DNA of 64,000 bases from Alitta virens (lineage: Eukaryota; Annelida; Polychaeta; Phyllodocida; Nereididae). Positions 33,101-42,950 of the stretch are shown in pieces. The translations under genes and the position numbers were made by a program. The DNA is taken from the NCBI GenBank assembly GCA_932294295.1, contig OW028583.1, positions 2,232,501 to 2,296,500 on the forward strand. The letters are read 5' to 3'. Within the stretch, counting starts at the first letter, position 1, and every line of letters begins with the position of its first letter. The notes under the pieces are model-generated. The model was not told where the DNA came from, ran no database searches, and was given only the letters and a program-made list of their open reading frames with translations.

Positions 33101-33196
33101 GACCCCAAAATGGAAGGAATCAAGGGAAACACGATGTATTTTATGGAACAAGTGGAGTCCCCTTTGGCTGACAGTATTGATGAATATATTGACTAA
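30114..33196 (+). CDS. Gene F: secreted acidic Asp/Glu/Gly/Ser-rich protein (three exons, 310 aa)
   Basis: Exons 30114-30139 (26 nt), 31278-31442 (165 nt) and 32455-33196, with donors GTAAGT (30140) and GTATGT (31443) and acceptors TTTCAAG (to 31277) and TTGTTTCAG (to 32454). Both introns are phase 2 and the frame runs to TAA/TGA-free end at 33194-33196 (TAA). The signal peptide spans the first junction: MTGYTSKAR, then ILIHAFLVAAILVL, with cleavage probably near residue 27. The mature chain is acidic, with many D, E, G, S, Q and N, and SREGEG/SREGQKGQ repeats at about 250-285. Its exon-3 start (HEV, T, T, S) resembles HDVFDS at the same position in gene C. No cysteine-rich or catalytic domain is seen. 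AATAAA lies at 33679-33684. Acidic secreted proteins often bind calcium or mineral; this is inference. Confidence 0.7.
30670..31025. repeat. (ACTTA)n/(TCTTA)n microsatellite in gene F intron 1
   Basis: Long runs of CTTAA and CTTAT pentamers, with a perfect 36-bp palindrome embedded at 30715-30750. The left flank (TATAAAATTAATAAAGTTG) looks like a retroposon tail that seeded the repeat. Confidence 0.9.
31482..31735. mobile_element. Foldback element, GGGAGTTAACTAAC family, in gene F intron 2
   Basis: Begins CCTATTGTTCTGAGCGGGCA and contains the mirrored pair ACTCCCTCCTGAGTGCAAAC and GTCGGGAGTTAACTAACAT. Same family as the tandem array at 15018-15832. Confidence 0.75.
32155..32425. mobile_element. 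Foldback element, GGGAGTTAACTAAC family, second copy in gene F intron 2
   Basis: Starts AGTCAGGAGTTAACTAAC and ends TTGCCCGCTCAGAACAATAGG, inverse to the copy at 31482. Between the two copies lie a fragment of the 165-bp repeat (about 31935-31985) and a box-B-like GGTTTGATTCC sequence. Confidence 0.75.
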
Positions 33197-33720
33197 ATCC
33201 AGACTAATCAATCAAATGCAATTGATTAATTAACAATAATTAATGCCTAATGGCTCTTTAAACAAAATAATGGAATTTGGCATTATATATATATATAGAT
33301 AGCCCATGATATATCAGGCTATAGCTACAAATTCTATAATTTGCCAAAAATATAATTTCTATCCTTCACGAGACACATCAATATTTGTGTTTTCTGTTTT
33401 TGTGGTGCTATATTATATATAGGCCTATATAGGAAATATACACATATATTAATTTATTATTTTGCATTTCAAATGTAAAATTGTATATTATCTGTATCAG
33501 TAATGTCAGTAATGACAGTATAGTAATGTTAATGCTTATATTAATAGCATAATGATTACTCTACATAATATTATGGATAGTATGGTAATAGTAATATATA
33601 TAGCTAGTAATAGGCTACACGTGTACATATTGCATGTCATGGCTCAATATAAATGATAAAAACAAAAGCTTGTTCTAAAATAAAATTAGAAAAAAAAAAT
33701 GTTCAAGACGAAAAGGTTTC
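33197..33720. other. Gene F 3' UTR and flank
   Basis: AT-rich with several TA-rich runs; AATAAA at 33679-33684. Nothing else is recognised. Confidence 0.4.
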
Positions 33721-33801
33721 GCAGTCGACAGGGTTCGAACCTGTGCGGGCAGTGCCCATTGGATTTCAAGTCCAACGCCTTAACCACTCGGCCACGACTG
33801 C
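33721..33801 (-). tRNA. tRNA-Ser(TGA)
   Basis: On the minus strand a 7-bp acceptor stem GCAGTCG/CGACTGC, box A TGGCCGAGTGG, anticodon loop CTTGAAA (anticodon TGA), a long variable arm (GGGCACTGCCC) and box B GGTTCGAACCC form a standard type-II tRNA of 81 nt. TTTT follows downstream on the minus strand. Nearly identical to the Ser(AGA) gene at 52537 outside the anticodon arm. Confidence 0.95.
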
Positions 33802-34189
33802 AGTTGACATGGTGAGTAGTAAATGTTGAATTAGTGGCTCTCATGGCCGATAGCATACTCTACGCCCGAAAACAGCTGAAAGCAGTCCACAATAATATAG
33901 ATCTTTAACTTTAGATCGTGACAATTTCATCCTACATCTTTTAATCTCTACCATACAAGTTAATTCGATCTGTAATTAGTTGATTAGATTCTGGATCAGG
34001 TTAATCAGCCTTTGCATATCTCAGATCTAAAAATAGGCCTACAAACTTAGGCCTATTTATAGATCTTCCGTTTCACCTGCCTCTCTAATCAGGGGCGGAT
34101 CCAGAACATTTTTCACGGGGTTGAATCCACATTATGAATCAACGGGATTGAATCAACATTCAAAATTTTATTTTTCTACCTCTAGATGT
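33802..34189. other. Gene-free interval
   Basis: Non-coding. At 34092-34110 the fragment AGGGGCGGATCCAGAAC belongs to the GGCGGATCCAG transposon family. Confidence 0.4.
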
Positions 34190-35087
34190 AGTTAGTTAAA
34201 AAATGGCCTGTCAAAATCTAAATAAAGCTAGACAACTTGTGCTATACCATGCTACCTGCCACTAAACTGAACTGTCCAGCTATAGCTGGCTACTCAAAGC
34301 CAGATCTAAAAGTACAAGCAGCTAACACCATTTGGTGCATAAGTTGAGAGTTATGCATATTTTTAAACTTTAGTTGAAAAGATTTATGTCGAATGCACAC
34401 ACAATATATATAGTCATGATACCTATGATATATTAGATAAAATTATATCAACCTAGGTTTATATTTTTTTCAGTGGTGGTAGTTTAAAACGACTGTAAGG
34501 TAGAAGTAGACAGAAGCGGCTGGCTTTAGCCAGTTACAGTTACAGCCATAGGTTGCTACACAGCTGACTAGAGTCAACCATATTTTATATAACTAGAGTC
34601 GATCATATTTTATGAAACTATCTAGAGTCTACCATATTTTATGAAACTAGAGTCTACCATATTTTATGAAACTAGAGTCTACCATATTTCATGAAACTAG
34701 AGTCGACCATATTTTATGAAACTAGAGTCTACCATATTTTATGAAACTAGAGTCGATCATATTTTATGAAACTATCTAGAGTCTACCATATTTTATGAAA
34801 CTAGAGTCTACCATATTTCATGAAACTAGAGTCGACCATATTTCATGAAACTAGAGTCGATCATATTTTTATGAAACTATCTAGAGTCTACCATATTTTA
34901 TGAAACTAGAGTCTACCATATTTCATGAAACTAGAGTCGACCATATTTTATGAATCTAGAGTCTACCATATTTTATGAAACTAGAGTCGACCATATTTTA
35001 TAAAACTAGAGTCTACCATATTTTATGAAACTAGAGTCGACCATATATTATAAAACAAGAGTCTACCATATTTTATGAAACTAACTG
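34190..35087 (+). mobile_element. Tc1/mariner-like MITE, copy e, with its right end amplified
   Basis: The left end is degraded (GTTAGTTAAAAAATGGCCTG); the interior matches copies b and d (GCTAGACAACTTGTGCTATA, GAAGCGGCTGGC). The right terminus ATGAAACTAACTG occurs once at 35075-35087 before TA. Just before it the sub-terminal sequence is tandemly repeated (next entry). Confidence 0.8.
34565..35087 (+). repeat. 25-bp minisatellite derived from the MITE right end
   Basis: About 20 copies of AGTCTACCATATTTTATG plus AAACTAG. Variants carry GTCGACC or GTCGATC, and an occasional extra ATCTAG. Only the last copy continues into the true transposon end AACTAACTG. Confidence 0.92.
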
Positions 35088-35732
35088 TACGTATACAGGC
35101 CTACTGCTAGACATTCCTATTCAAAGAGCAATTCACATGCAACATTTTTCTTCTTTTTAAACTTGTCTTTAGTTTCTTATCATTTATTGTAATTGTTGAT
35201 ATTGTTTTCATAATGTTCTATATTAAGTCATTGATTTTTGTAATTTTCCATTGTATACAAACTTTATAGGTTAAAGTCAAATATTACCTAAATAGTTAAA
35301 GTATTTATTTTTAAATTTGTTTTAAGTGGCTATTAAGCATGGTCAATAAACCTTTTGTATTGAATTGAATATGACTATATAGGCAAAATATTGGTTGTTT
35401 ATAGCTTATTTAAATCCAATATGTAAACAATAAACACACAAAACATTCCCCTACATTTAAATTTCCATAATCACAAGCAGTGATATAATTTCATGCGTTC
35501 GCAAATATTTTTCATTCCTGGGTTGAGTAATTCTAAACCAATTTTACGTCTACATTTGAAAGTTGAAAGGATTTCATGCGAGTTGAATTTACTACCTATC
35601 AATCATTTCTCCTAATTGACATAATTACAGGAAAACAATGTGACCAGGTAACCACGTGCAAGGCACGAGCTCACGACCTTCGTGACGTCATTTTAGCATT
35701 ATCATGCATAATCAATTGAAAGATAGATAGAC

Positions 35733-35763
<31 letters not shown>

Positions 35764-36430
35764 CAGAAAGATAGATAGTTGGATGGATAGATAGATAGAG
35801 AGATAGATAGATTGATAGATTGATTGATTGTTTTGGAAATTTAGAAATTAGAGAGTAAATATTCTCCCAATGAAATGTGCATGTCCAATCAGATCTCTTC
35901 ATTCATACCATATGACTATCCAATATAAATTTGTTACATTGGACCGGAAAAGTTATGTAGAGGAACATGTTTATAGGCTTTTCTGACAATTGAATTGGAT
36001 AATATAATTCCTCGTCCAATATAGCTTTTATTCATCCAATAAAACTCATATTGGACTAATAGCTTGCCATCCATTATTTGTATAATTAATATTCATGGCA
36101 TGTAATTACTATAATAAAGTATAATGTTATTTTATCTTATCTTATCTTATTGTTTTAATATTGTACCTTCAGATGACAACTTCAGGCTATTGATGTTGGA
36201 ATCCAACATGTAATTAAAAGTCTTAAAACTAAATATTTGAAATTCAACAAAGTGAAACCCACTCCCCCAAAATTCTAGGCATACATGCAGGAAACTGTTC
36301 AATCAATTGATTGTAGTTTATCAGAGATTAATTGCTGAAAGTGTCCAGCCTATGTTAAGGAAGTTTACAATACTCCTCAAATTTATAGTAGTTTTATGAT
36401 CGGGCTGATCCTCTGTGACTTTTACATGAA
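35088..36430. other. Gene-free interval upstream of gene G
   Basis: AT-rich. Contains a (GATA)n run at 35720-35833 and ATATTGGAC/GTCCAATAT inverted pairs at about 35915-36060. No gene is seen. Confidence 0.5.
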
Positions 36431-36537
36431 AAGGATGGCATATCATAATACCGTAGCGGTCAGTAACTGTCCAGTTAGCCCGGGGCTATTGCCATGAAAT
36501 GCTGGTTTTACGAGGGAATTTCCAGCGGAGACATCAG

Positions 36538-36543
36538 TATAAA
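36538..36543 (+). promoter_or_regulatory. TATA box and initiator of gene G
   Basis: TATAAA at 36538-36543 (context CAGTATAAAGG) and a TCAGTC initiator at 36562-36567 put the start site near 36564, 26 bp downstream. The 5' UTR is then about 39 nt and ends in CAACAACAAC before the ATG. The same elements are conserved in gene H at 41143-41148 and 41167-41172. Confidence 0.75.
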
Positions 36544-36602
36544 GGTTGGATTTGGCCAGAATCAGTCATCTCGAGTCAACCAGTCGAACAAGCAACAACA
36601 AC

Positions 36603-37496
36603 ATGCAACCTAAGAGCTGTATCATCCTCCTCCTGGCTTTCGTAGCCGTGGCATCCGCCAGCTACAAATACGATGAGAACAGAGATGGTTTGGATGATCG
36701 TCTGGACAAAGACAGAGATGGAAAGCCAGACAAAAAGGTTGCTTACCATGCTTCTGCTGCCCCCTACCACGGACACGCCGGACACGCTGGTCATGCCGGA
36801 CAGGCTGGACAGGCCGGACATGCCGGACACACCGGACATGCTGGATATGCTGCCTACCCATACGCTGGAGCAGCTGCTTATCCTAATGCTTACGGTGTTG
36901 GTTACGCCCCTGGACATGTCACTGCCCACAAGGGTGTTGCTGCTCATCATGGTGTCGCCCACAAGGGTCTCCCTCATGGACATGGTCTTGCTTATGGAAA
37001 TGGAGTCGCCCACAAGGGACTTGCCCATGGAAATGGTCTTGCTTATGGACATGGAGTCGCCCACAAGGGACTCGCCCATGGAAATGGTCTTGCTTATGGA
37101 CATGGAGTCGCCCACAATGGTCTCTCTCATGGACACGGACTTGCCTACGGAAATGGAGTCGCCCACAAGGGGCTCGCCCACGGACATGGTCTTGCCTACG
37201 GACATGGAGTTGCCCACAAGGGGCTTGCTCATGGAAATGGTCTTGCCCATGGAAATGGTCTTGCCTACGGACATGGAGTCGCCCACAATGGGCTTGCCCA
37301 CGGAAATGGTCTTGTTTACGGAAATGGCTTAGCACACAATGGTCTTGGCTACGGACATGGTTTGGCTTATGGACATGGTCTCCCCCATGGACAAGGTTAC
37401 GCCCACGGACATGGTCTCACCCACGGACATGGTCTCGCCCACGGTCATGGACATGGCCCAGCCCACAAGGGACAAGTCAACTACGTCAAATATTAA
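36603..37496 (+). CDS. Gene G: secreted Gly/His-rich repeat protein with calcium-type loops (297 aa)
   Basis: The intact ATG-started frame runs to TAA at 37494-37496. I place the start at ATG 36603 because it follows the TATA/initiator pair and opens the signal peptide (MQPKSCIILLLAFVAVASA). Residues 24-43 hold two consecutive D-x-[DN]-x-D-G-x-x-D loops (D24/N26/D28/D32 and D35/D37/D39/D43), the pattern of thrombospondin type-3 and dockerin calcium-binding loops. Next is a GHAGHAGQ-type region (about 55-80). From about 115 come eight 17-residue units, GVAHKGLAHGNGLAYGH, then GHG-rich sequence and a terminal VNYVKY. GHG-rich chains occur in squid beak and worm jaw proteins that bind metal or phase-separate; the parallel is by composition only. 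A 3' UTR intron (37522-37860) follows and AATAAA lies at 38068. Confidence 0.9.
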   Translation: MQPKSCIILLLAFVAVASASYKYDENRDGLDDRLDKDRDGKPDKKVAYHASAAPYHGHAGHAGHAGQAGQAGHAGHTGHAGYAAYPYAGAAAYPNAYGVGYAPGHVTAHKGVAAHHGVAHKGLPHGHGLAYGNGVAHKGLAHGNGLAYGHGVAHKGLAHGNGLAYGHGVAHNGLSHGHGLAYGNGVAHKGLAHGHGLAYGHGVAHKGLAHGNGLAHGNGLAYGHGVAHNGLAHGNGLVYGNGLAHNGLGYGHGLAYGHGLPHGQGYAHGHGLTHGHGLAHGHGHGPAHKGQVNYVKY

Positions 37497-37521
37497 GTCT
37501 CATCATATACTTCATCAAAAG

Positions 37522-37860
37522 GTTAGTGTATTCGCTGTTACATAAATTTGTTTTTAAATCGCAAATTTCACATGGAAACACATAGATCAAATACTACATT
37601 TAATCAGTACTGATTGTACTAAGCAGCCAAATATTTGAAAGATATTAGAAGTATGTGTCTGTGATGACTTTGGCATGATATGTATAATATACACAGCCCT
37701 CCAAAAATGTCACATTGGTCTTATATTTTTAGATGACATGCATTGAATGGCAAAGTGACCACAGACTCTCAGTGTTATTATCTGGCTCTCTTTCCTGAAG
37801 ATTAGAATCTGCCATAAATTGTACACAATCAGTAATCTCAATTTGTATTATTTTTGCAGG
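37522..37860 (+). other. Probable 3' UTR intron of gene G
   Basis: Donor AAAG|GTTAGT and acceptor TATTTTTGCAG enclose 339 bp. It begins 25 nt after the stop codon, inside the usual 50-nt limit, so it should not trigger nonsense-mediated decay. The same intron (42127-42464) is conserved in gene H. Confidence 0.6.
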
Positions 37861-38164
37861 AATGGAGTGACCTGAACGGAAGGTTTCTACCTCTCATGAC
37901 GGTCATAACAATACAACAAATTACCAGACATTCCACTAGATGGCAGCAGCAGCAGGTACTGCAAATGCCTCGTCTTTCACGTATTACACACGGCGGCGCC
38001 ACTGTCTTCATTTGAATTGCTCAATTATTTGCCCTTCGGCAACTATTGTTTGTCTCATTTGTTTGTAAATAAATTTTTAGACGAGAATCTAACTATGTGT
38101 GTTTTTTATCTTTTCCCCAATCATACATGTGCATAACATGCATTTGACCCACCCCAACAGATTC

Positions 38165-38545
38165 CCAGTTGAGCCTTAGTTGAATGGCTGTTTCATCCAT
38201 CATCTCATTGCTTTTTTCCCTGCCTGTTCTATTATTAGTGGGTTTTCATGGAAGGTTTTCTATATTTTCACCAGGTAGCTATTACAGAATACTACAATTC
38301 TATTGGCTGAAAAAGTTCCCACCCATGGCTGTGAATGGCTGAAGCAAAGTACATCCTAGCAGCAGTATTTTTAGTGCTTTTTAATGTATATTTGACATCT
38401 TATCGTTTAGATGATTTATGTTATTTCCCTGAGAAAATTATATTAATGGAATCAGTTAGTTATGATCTTCAATGTCTGAAAAGCAAAATGAGTAATAAGA
38501 GGAGAAGAAAGACTTAGCTCTTGCTGAATTCAGGGCTGCTCACCC
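38165..38545 (+). repeat. SINE body fragment plus dispersed repeat R1, copy 3
   Basis: 38165-38230 matches the body of the SINE at 28260-28446 (GTTGAATGGCTGTTTCATCC). R1 follows (GGAAGGTTTTCTATATTTTC to AATTCAGGGCTGCTCA). In the second duplication copy this R1 is mostly deleted, leaving 42805-42930. Confidence 0.75.
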
Positions 38546-38994
38546 ACCCATTCACCAACAGAAAATAACTCACAGTCCATTGCACTGAAACAATACATAC
38601 ATTTTATAACCGGTGAAGCAGCCAACATTATTGTTTAATTTTGCATTAAAATGTTCATGGAAAAGCTGTTGCTGTTTCATATGTTCTCACTAAGATGCAA
38701 GCTATCACTACTGGATTTTACTAAAATTTACGTGAAATTTCTGGAATTTTGCCCTCAAATCAAATATCCCCACAAGCGGCATACATGAATGACTCATGAC
38801 ATTTTTTAGCTAAATAAGTAATACCTAAAAAAAATTAAAACGGTCGCCTGTCAGTATTTAAGTAGATATTATTTTTATTTTTTGTCATTATTTAAGAGCT
38901 TCAGTGTCACTTTGTCCTTGGTTAAGAAGGGCAATGTCGCACTGTCGATTTTTTTTTACCCATGTAGACCCCTCTCATGGCCATTTTAAATAAC
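38546..38994. other. Gene-free part of the left duplication copy
   Basis: Non-coding; aligns with about 42950-43634 of the right copy with several indels. Confidence 0.5.
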
Positions 38995-39805
38995 CTGTAT
39001 CAAGACCATCTCACTATTAAGATCACTCACTGTTAATGTCGATATAAAGACCAAGTCACTATTAAGACCACTTCACATTTAAGACCATCTCACTATCATG
39101 ACCACCTCCTTAATAAGACTACCTCACTATTAAGACCACCTCACTATTAAGACAACTTCACTAATAATACCACCTCACTATTAAGACCACCTCACTATTA
39201 AGACCACCTCACTATCAAGACCACCTCACTATTCAGACCACCTCAATATTAAAGACCACCTCACTATTAAGACCACCTCACTATTAAGAGCACTTCACTA
39301 TTAAGACCACCTCACTATTCAGACCACCTCACTATTCAGAGCACCTCACTATTAAGACCACTTCACATTTAAGACCATCTCACTATCATGACCACCTCAC
39401 TATTAAGACAACTTCACTAATAATACCACCTCACTATTAAGACCACCTCACTATTAAGACCACCTCAATATTAAAGACCACCTCACTATTAAGACCACCT
39501 CACTATTAAGACCACTTCACTATTAAGACCACCTCACTATTCAGACCACCTCACTATTAAGACCACTTCACTATTTAAACCGCCTTTCTATTAAGACCAC
39601 CTCACTATTAACACCACCTCACTATTAACATCACCTCACTATTAAGGCCACCTCACTATTAAGACCACCTCTCTATTAAGACCACCTCTCTTCAGACCAC
39701 CTCACTATTGGACTACCTCACTATTAAGATCATTTCACTATTAAGACCACCTTCCTATTAAGACCACCTTCCTATTAAGACTACCTCACCATGAAGACCA
39801 GTGTT
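38995..39805 (+). repeat. 17-bp minisatellite (CTCACTATTAAGACCAC), left array
   Basis: About 45 imperfect copies of CTCACTATTAAGACCAC with frequent single-base variants. The right duplication copy has its own array at 43635-44375, and isolated units occur at 56140-56190 and 58635-58690. Confidence 0.92.
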
Positions 39806-40114
39806 CCACTTTAATTTATATAGTTTTATTAAAATCAGACAGACAGCCTAGCTGATACCATGACAGCTAGACAGCTAGACAATGTAATACACAATGCAAG
39901 AGACAGTCTGACAGACAGAAGGTGTCAAAGACAGACAAACAGCAAGACAACACGAGATACAGATAAACAGAAAGATAGACTGCGTGATAGCTAGCTCCAC
40001 AGATTGACAGATAGAGGCAATCTCTTTTAATAATTATTATTTTTTGGCTTTTGGCTGTGTTTGGCCTGATTTGGAGCATCATTCTCGAATATGTAGTTTG
40101 TTAATTCCTTGGTC

Positions 40115-40170
40115 AGTCACTCAGTCACTCAGTCCTTCAGTCAGTCAGTCAGTCAGTCAGTCAGTCAACA
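40115..40170. repeat. (CAGT)n microsatellite
   Basis: CAGT-type tetranucleotide run following CTAGACAG and CAGACAGA-rich sequence (39840-39990). A shorter version follows the right minisatellite near 44570. Confidence 0.85.
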
Positions 40171-40267
40171 GGAAAAGCTATAGAAGTAATTCAAATTAAG
40201 TGGGTGGCTGCATGCTCCTTTTTCAGTGGAGGCGCCCCCCTCTGAATCCGCGCCTGGATATGTCTAT

Positions 40268-41035
40268 TAAACTCCCACAACTCATTGGCGGATCCAGAAA
40301 CATTTTCAAGGTGGGGAGGGGGAATTACATAAAATGTATTGCGGGAACCACTGTATTTTAATGCTAATCTAAATCAAATTTTCTAGTCATAAACAAGCTT
40401 TTCAGTGAATCATTATCTCCATAAGGTCAAAAAAAACACAGAGTTTAGAGCATATATTGAATATAAATATGTTTAACTTTTCTATTTTTAATTTAATTTT
40501 TTTTTCCAGCTGAAAACATGAACACATGAATTAATCTGGCTGCGCAACTTGGAAAGTGATCACGAGCCCGGATGACCGCTACTGGGGTCTCGACTTGGTC
40601 TTTGTAATTTACCCCCCAATAAGCAATAATTAATTAATTAACGAAACGTATTTCGGTTTTTATTATATTATGGAAATAAGATAGAAGATATAACAAGGAT
40701 TATCGTGATAATGATTATAAAAAAAAAATAATAATAATACAAAAAAATAATAGAAAAAATAAAGAAAGAAAAGAATAAATCATGAGCAATGTTTGTATCT
40801 TCTTCTAAAGTTCTTTAACATTCAATGTATACATTAGCTTGTACATTTTGTAATTAATAAAAAAACATCCCACTTGCCTTTTGAATTACAAATTGGTGAC
40901 TTTTGACTTAGGCCTACTGAACACACTCATGTTCTAATGATTGGAACTCTATAGAGCTGATATGAAAAAGTATAAATTTCACTTTTAGGAGTTTGCACAA
41001 TTCAATTAACACTCTTCACCATGCACCTGTCAGCT
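40268..41035. other. Unique spacer between the duplication copies
   Basis: AT-rich and non-coding. It starts with a GGCGGATCCAGAAAC transposon fragment (about 40287) and includes A-rich stretches near 40680-40780. It has no counterpart after the right copy. Confidence 0.55.
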
Positions 41036-41142
41036 AAGGATGGTTTATCATAATACCGTAATGGTCAGTAACTGTCCACTTTGCCCGGGGCTATTGCCAT
41101 GAAATGCTGGTTTTACGAGGGAATTTCCAGCAGAGACATAGG

Positions 41143-41148
41143 TATAAA
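41143..41148 (+). promoter_or_regulatory. TATA box and initiator of gene H
   Basis: TATAAA at 41143-41148 and TCAGTC at 41167-41172, spaced as in gene G. About 160 bp of upstream sequence is also conserved between the two promoters. Confidence 0.75.
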
Positions 41149-41207
41149 GGTTGGATTTGGCCAGAATCAGTCATCTCGAGTCAACCAGTCGAACAAGCAA
41201 CAACAAC

Positions 41208-42101
41208 ATGCAACCTAAGAGCTGTATCATCCTCCTCCTGGCTTTCGTAGCCGTGGCATCCGCCAGCTACAAATACGATGAGAACAGAGACGGTTTGGAT
41301 GATCGTCTGGACAAAGACAGAGATGGAAAGCCAGACAAAAAAGTTGCTTACCATGCTTCTGCTGCCCCCTACCACGGATACGCCGGACACGCTGGTCATG
41401 CCGGACAGGCTGGACAGGCCGGACATGCCGGACACACCGGACATGCTGGATATGCCGCCTACCCATACGCTGGAGCAGCTGCTTATCCTAATGCTTACGG
41501 TGTTGGTTATGCCCCTGGACATGTCACTGCCCACAAGGGTGTTGCTGCTCATCATGGTGTCGCCCACAAGGGTCTCCCTCATGGACATGGTCTTGCTTAT
41601 GGAAATGGAGTCGCCCACAAAGGACTTGCCCATGGAAATGGTCTTGCTTATGGACATGGAGTCGCCCACAAGGGACTCGCCCATGGAAATGGTCTTGCTT
41701 ATGGACATGGAGTCGCCAACAATGGTCTCTCTCATGGACACGGACTTGCCTACGGAAATGGAGTCACCCACAAGGGGCTCGCCCACGGACATGGTCTTGC
41801 CTACGGACATGGAGTTGCCCACAAGGGGCTTGCTCATGGAAATGGTCTTGCCCATGGAAATGGTCTTGCCTACGGACATGGAGTCTCCCACAAGGGGCTT
41901 GCCCACGGAAATGGTCTTGTTTACGGAAATGGCTTAGCACACAATGGTCTTGGCTATGGACATGGTTTGGCTTATGGACATGGTCTCCCCCATGGACAAG
42001 GTTACGCCCACGGACATGGTCTCACCCACGGACATGGTCTCGCCCACGGTCATGGACATGGCCCAGCCCACAAGGGACAAGTCAACTACGTCAAATATTA
42101 A
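41208..42101 (+). CDS. Gene H: tandem paralogue of gene G (297 aa)
   Basis: Same length and frame as gene G, stop TAA at 42099-42101. Signal peptide, the two DxDxDG loops, and the number and order of 17-residue units are identical. By eye I count about eleven nucleotide differences over 894 bp, five of them amino-acid changes: one His to Tyr in the GHAG region, and His to Asn, Ala to Thr, Ala to Ser and Asn to Lys in the repeats. No repeat unit has been gained or lost. The 3' UTR intron (42127-42464) and AATAAA (42673-42678) are conserved too, so both copies look functional. Recent duplication or gene conversion would explain the similarity. Functional remarks are as for gene G. Confidence 0.9.
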   Translation: MQPKSCIILLLAFVAVASASYKYDENRDGLDDRLDKDRDGKPDKKVAYHASAAPYHGYAGHAGHAGQAGQAGHAGHTGHAGYAAYPYAGAAAYPNAYGVGYAPGHVTAHKGVAAHHGVAHKGLPHGHGLAYGNGVAHKGLAHGNGLAYGHGVAHKGLAHGNGLAYGHGVANNGLSHGHGLAYGNGVTHKGLAHGHGLAYGHGVAHKGLAHGNGLAHGNGLAYGHGVSHKGLAHGNGLVYGNGLAHNGLGYGHGLAYGHGLPHGQGYAHGHGLTHGHGLAHGHGHGPAHKGQVNYVKY

Positions 42102-42126
42102 GTCTCATCATATACTTCATCAGAAG

Positions 42127-42464
42127 GTTAGTGTATTCGCTGTTACATAAATTTGTTTTTAATTCGCAAATTTCACATGGAAACACATCGATCAAATACT
42201 ACATTTAATCAGTACTGATTGTACTAAGCAGCCAAATATTTGAAAGATATTAGAAGTATGTGTCTGTGATGACTTTGGCATAAAATGTATAATATACACA
42301 GCCCTCCAAAAATGTCACATTGGTCTTATATTTTTAGATGACATGCATTGAATGGCAAAGTGACCACAGACTCTCAGTGTTATTATCTGGCTCTCTTTCC
42401 TGAAGATTAGAATCTGCCATAAATTGTACACAATCAGTAATCTCAATTTGTATTATTTTTGCAG
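42127..42464 (+). other. Probable 3' UTR intron of gene H
   Basis: Donor AAG|GTTAGT and acceptor TATTTTTGCAG, 338 bp, starting 25 nt after the stop; the counterpart of 37522-37860. Confidence 0.6.
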
Positions 42465-42893
42465 GAATGGAGTGACCTGAACGGAAGGTTTCTACCTCTC
42501 ATGACGGTCATAACAATACAACAAATTACCAGACATTCCACTAGATGGCAGCAGCAGCAGGTACTGCAAATGCCTCGTCTTTCATGTATTACACACGGCG
42601 GCGCCACTGTCTTCATTTGAATTGCTCAATTTGTTGCCCTTTGGCAACTATTGTTTGTCTCATTTGTTTGTAAATAAATTTTTAGACGAGAATCTAACTA
42701 TGTGTATTTTTTATCTTTTCCCCAATCATACATGTGCATAACATGCATTTGACCCACCCCAACAGATTCCCAGTTGAGCCTAAGTTGAATGGCTGTTTCA
42801 TCCATCCATTATATTTATGGATTCAGTTAGTTATGAACAACTATGTCTGAAAACCAAATTTAGGTATAAGGTGGGAAGAAAGACTTATGTCTT

Positions 42894-42950
42894 GCTGAAT
42901 TCAGGGCTGCTCAGTGAAAAATCTTGTCGCTAAGCAGCCCTGAATTCAGC
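42894..42950. repeat. Perfect 18-bp hairpin in the truncated R1 copy
   Basis: Arm 42894-42911 (GCTGAATTCAGGGCTGCT) is perfectly complementary to 42933-42950, loop 21 nt. The left copy lacks the second arm, so it arose after or during the duplication. Confidence 0.85.

Larger units (their letters stand above)
36430..40267 (+). repeat. Segmental direct duplication, left copy
   Basis: From about 36430 the sequence matches 41036 onward. It covers the gene G promoter, CDS and 3' UTR intron, an R1 copy, unique sequence, the 17-bp minisatellite, a CTAGACAG-rich block and a GGCGCCCCCCTCTG segment. The gene starts are 4605 bp apart. Identity is very high over the gene and falls off in the minisatellite part. 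Confidence 0.9.

Noticed and set aside
36576..37335. Antisense and shifted frames over gene G (and the same over gene H)
   Set aside because: Periodic 51-bp coding repeat keeps all frames open; only the forward ATG frame has promoter and signal peptide.
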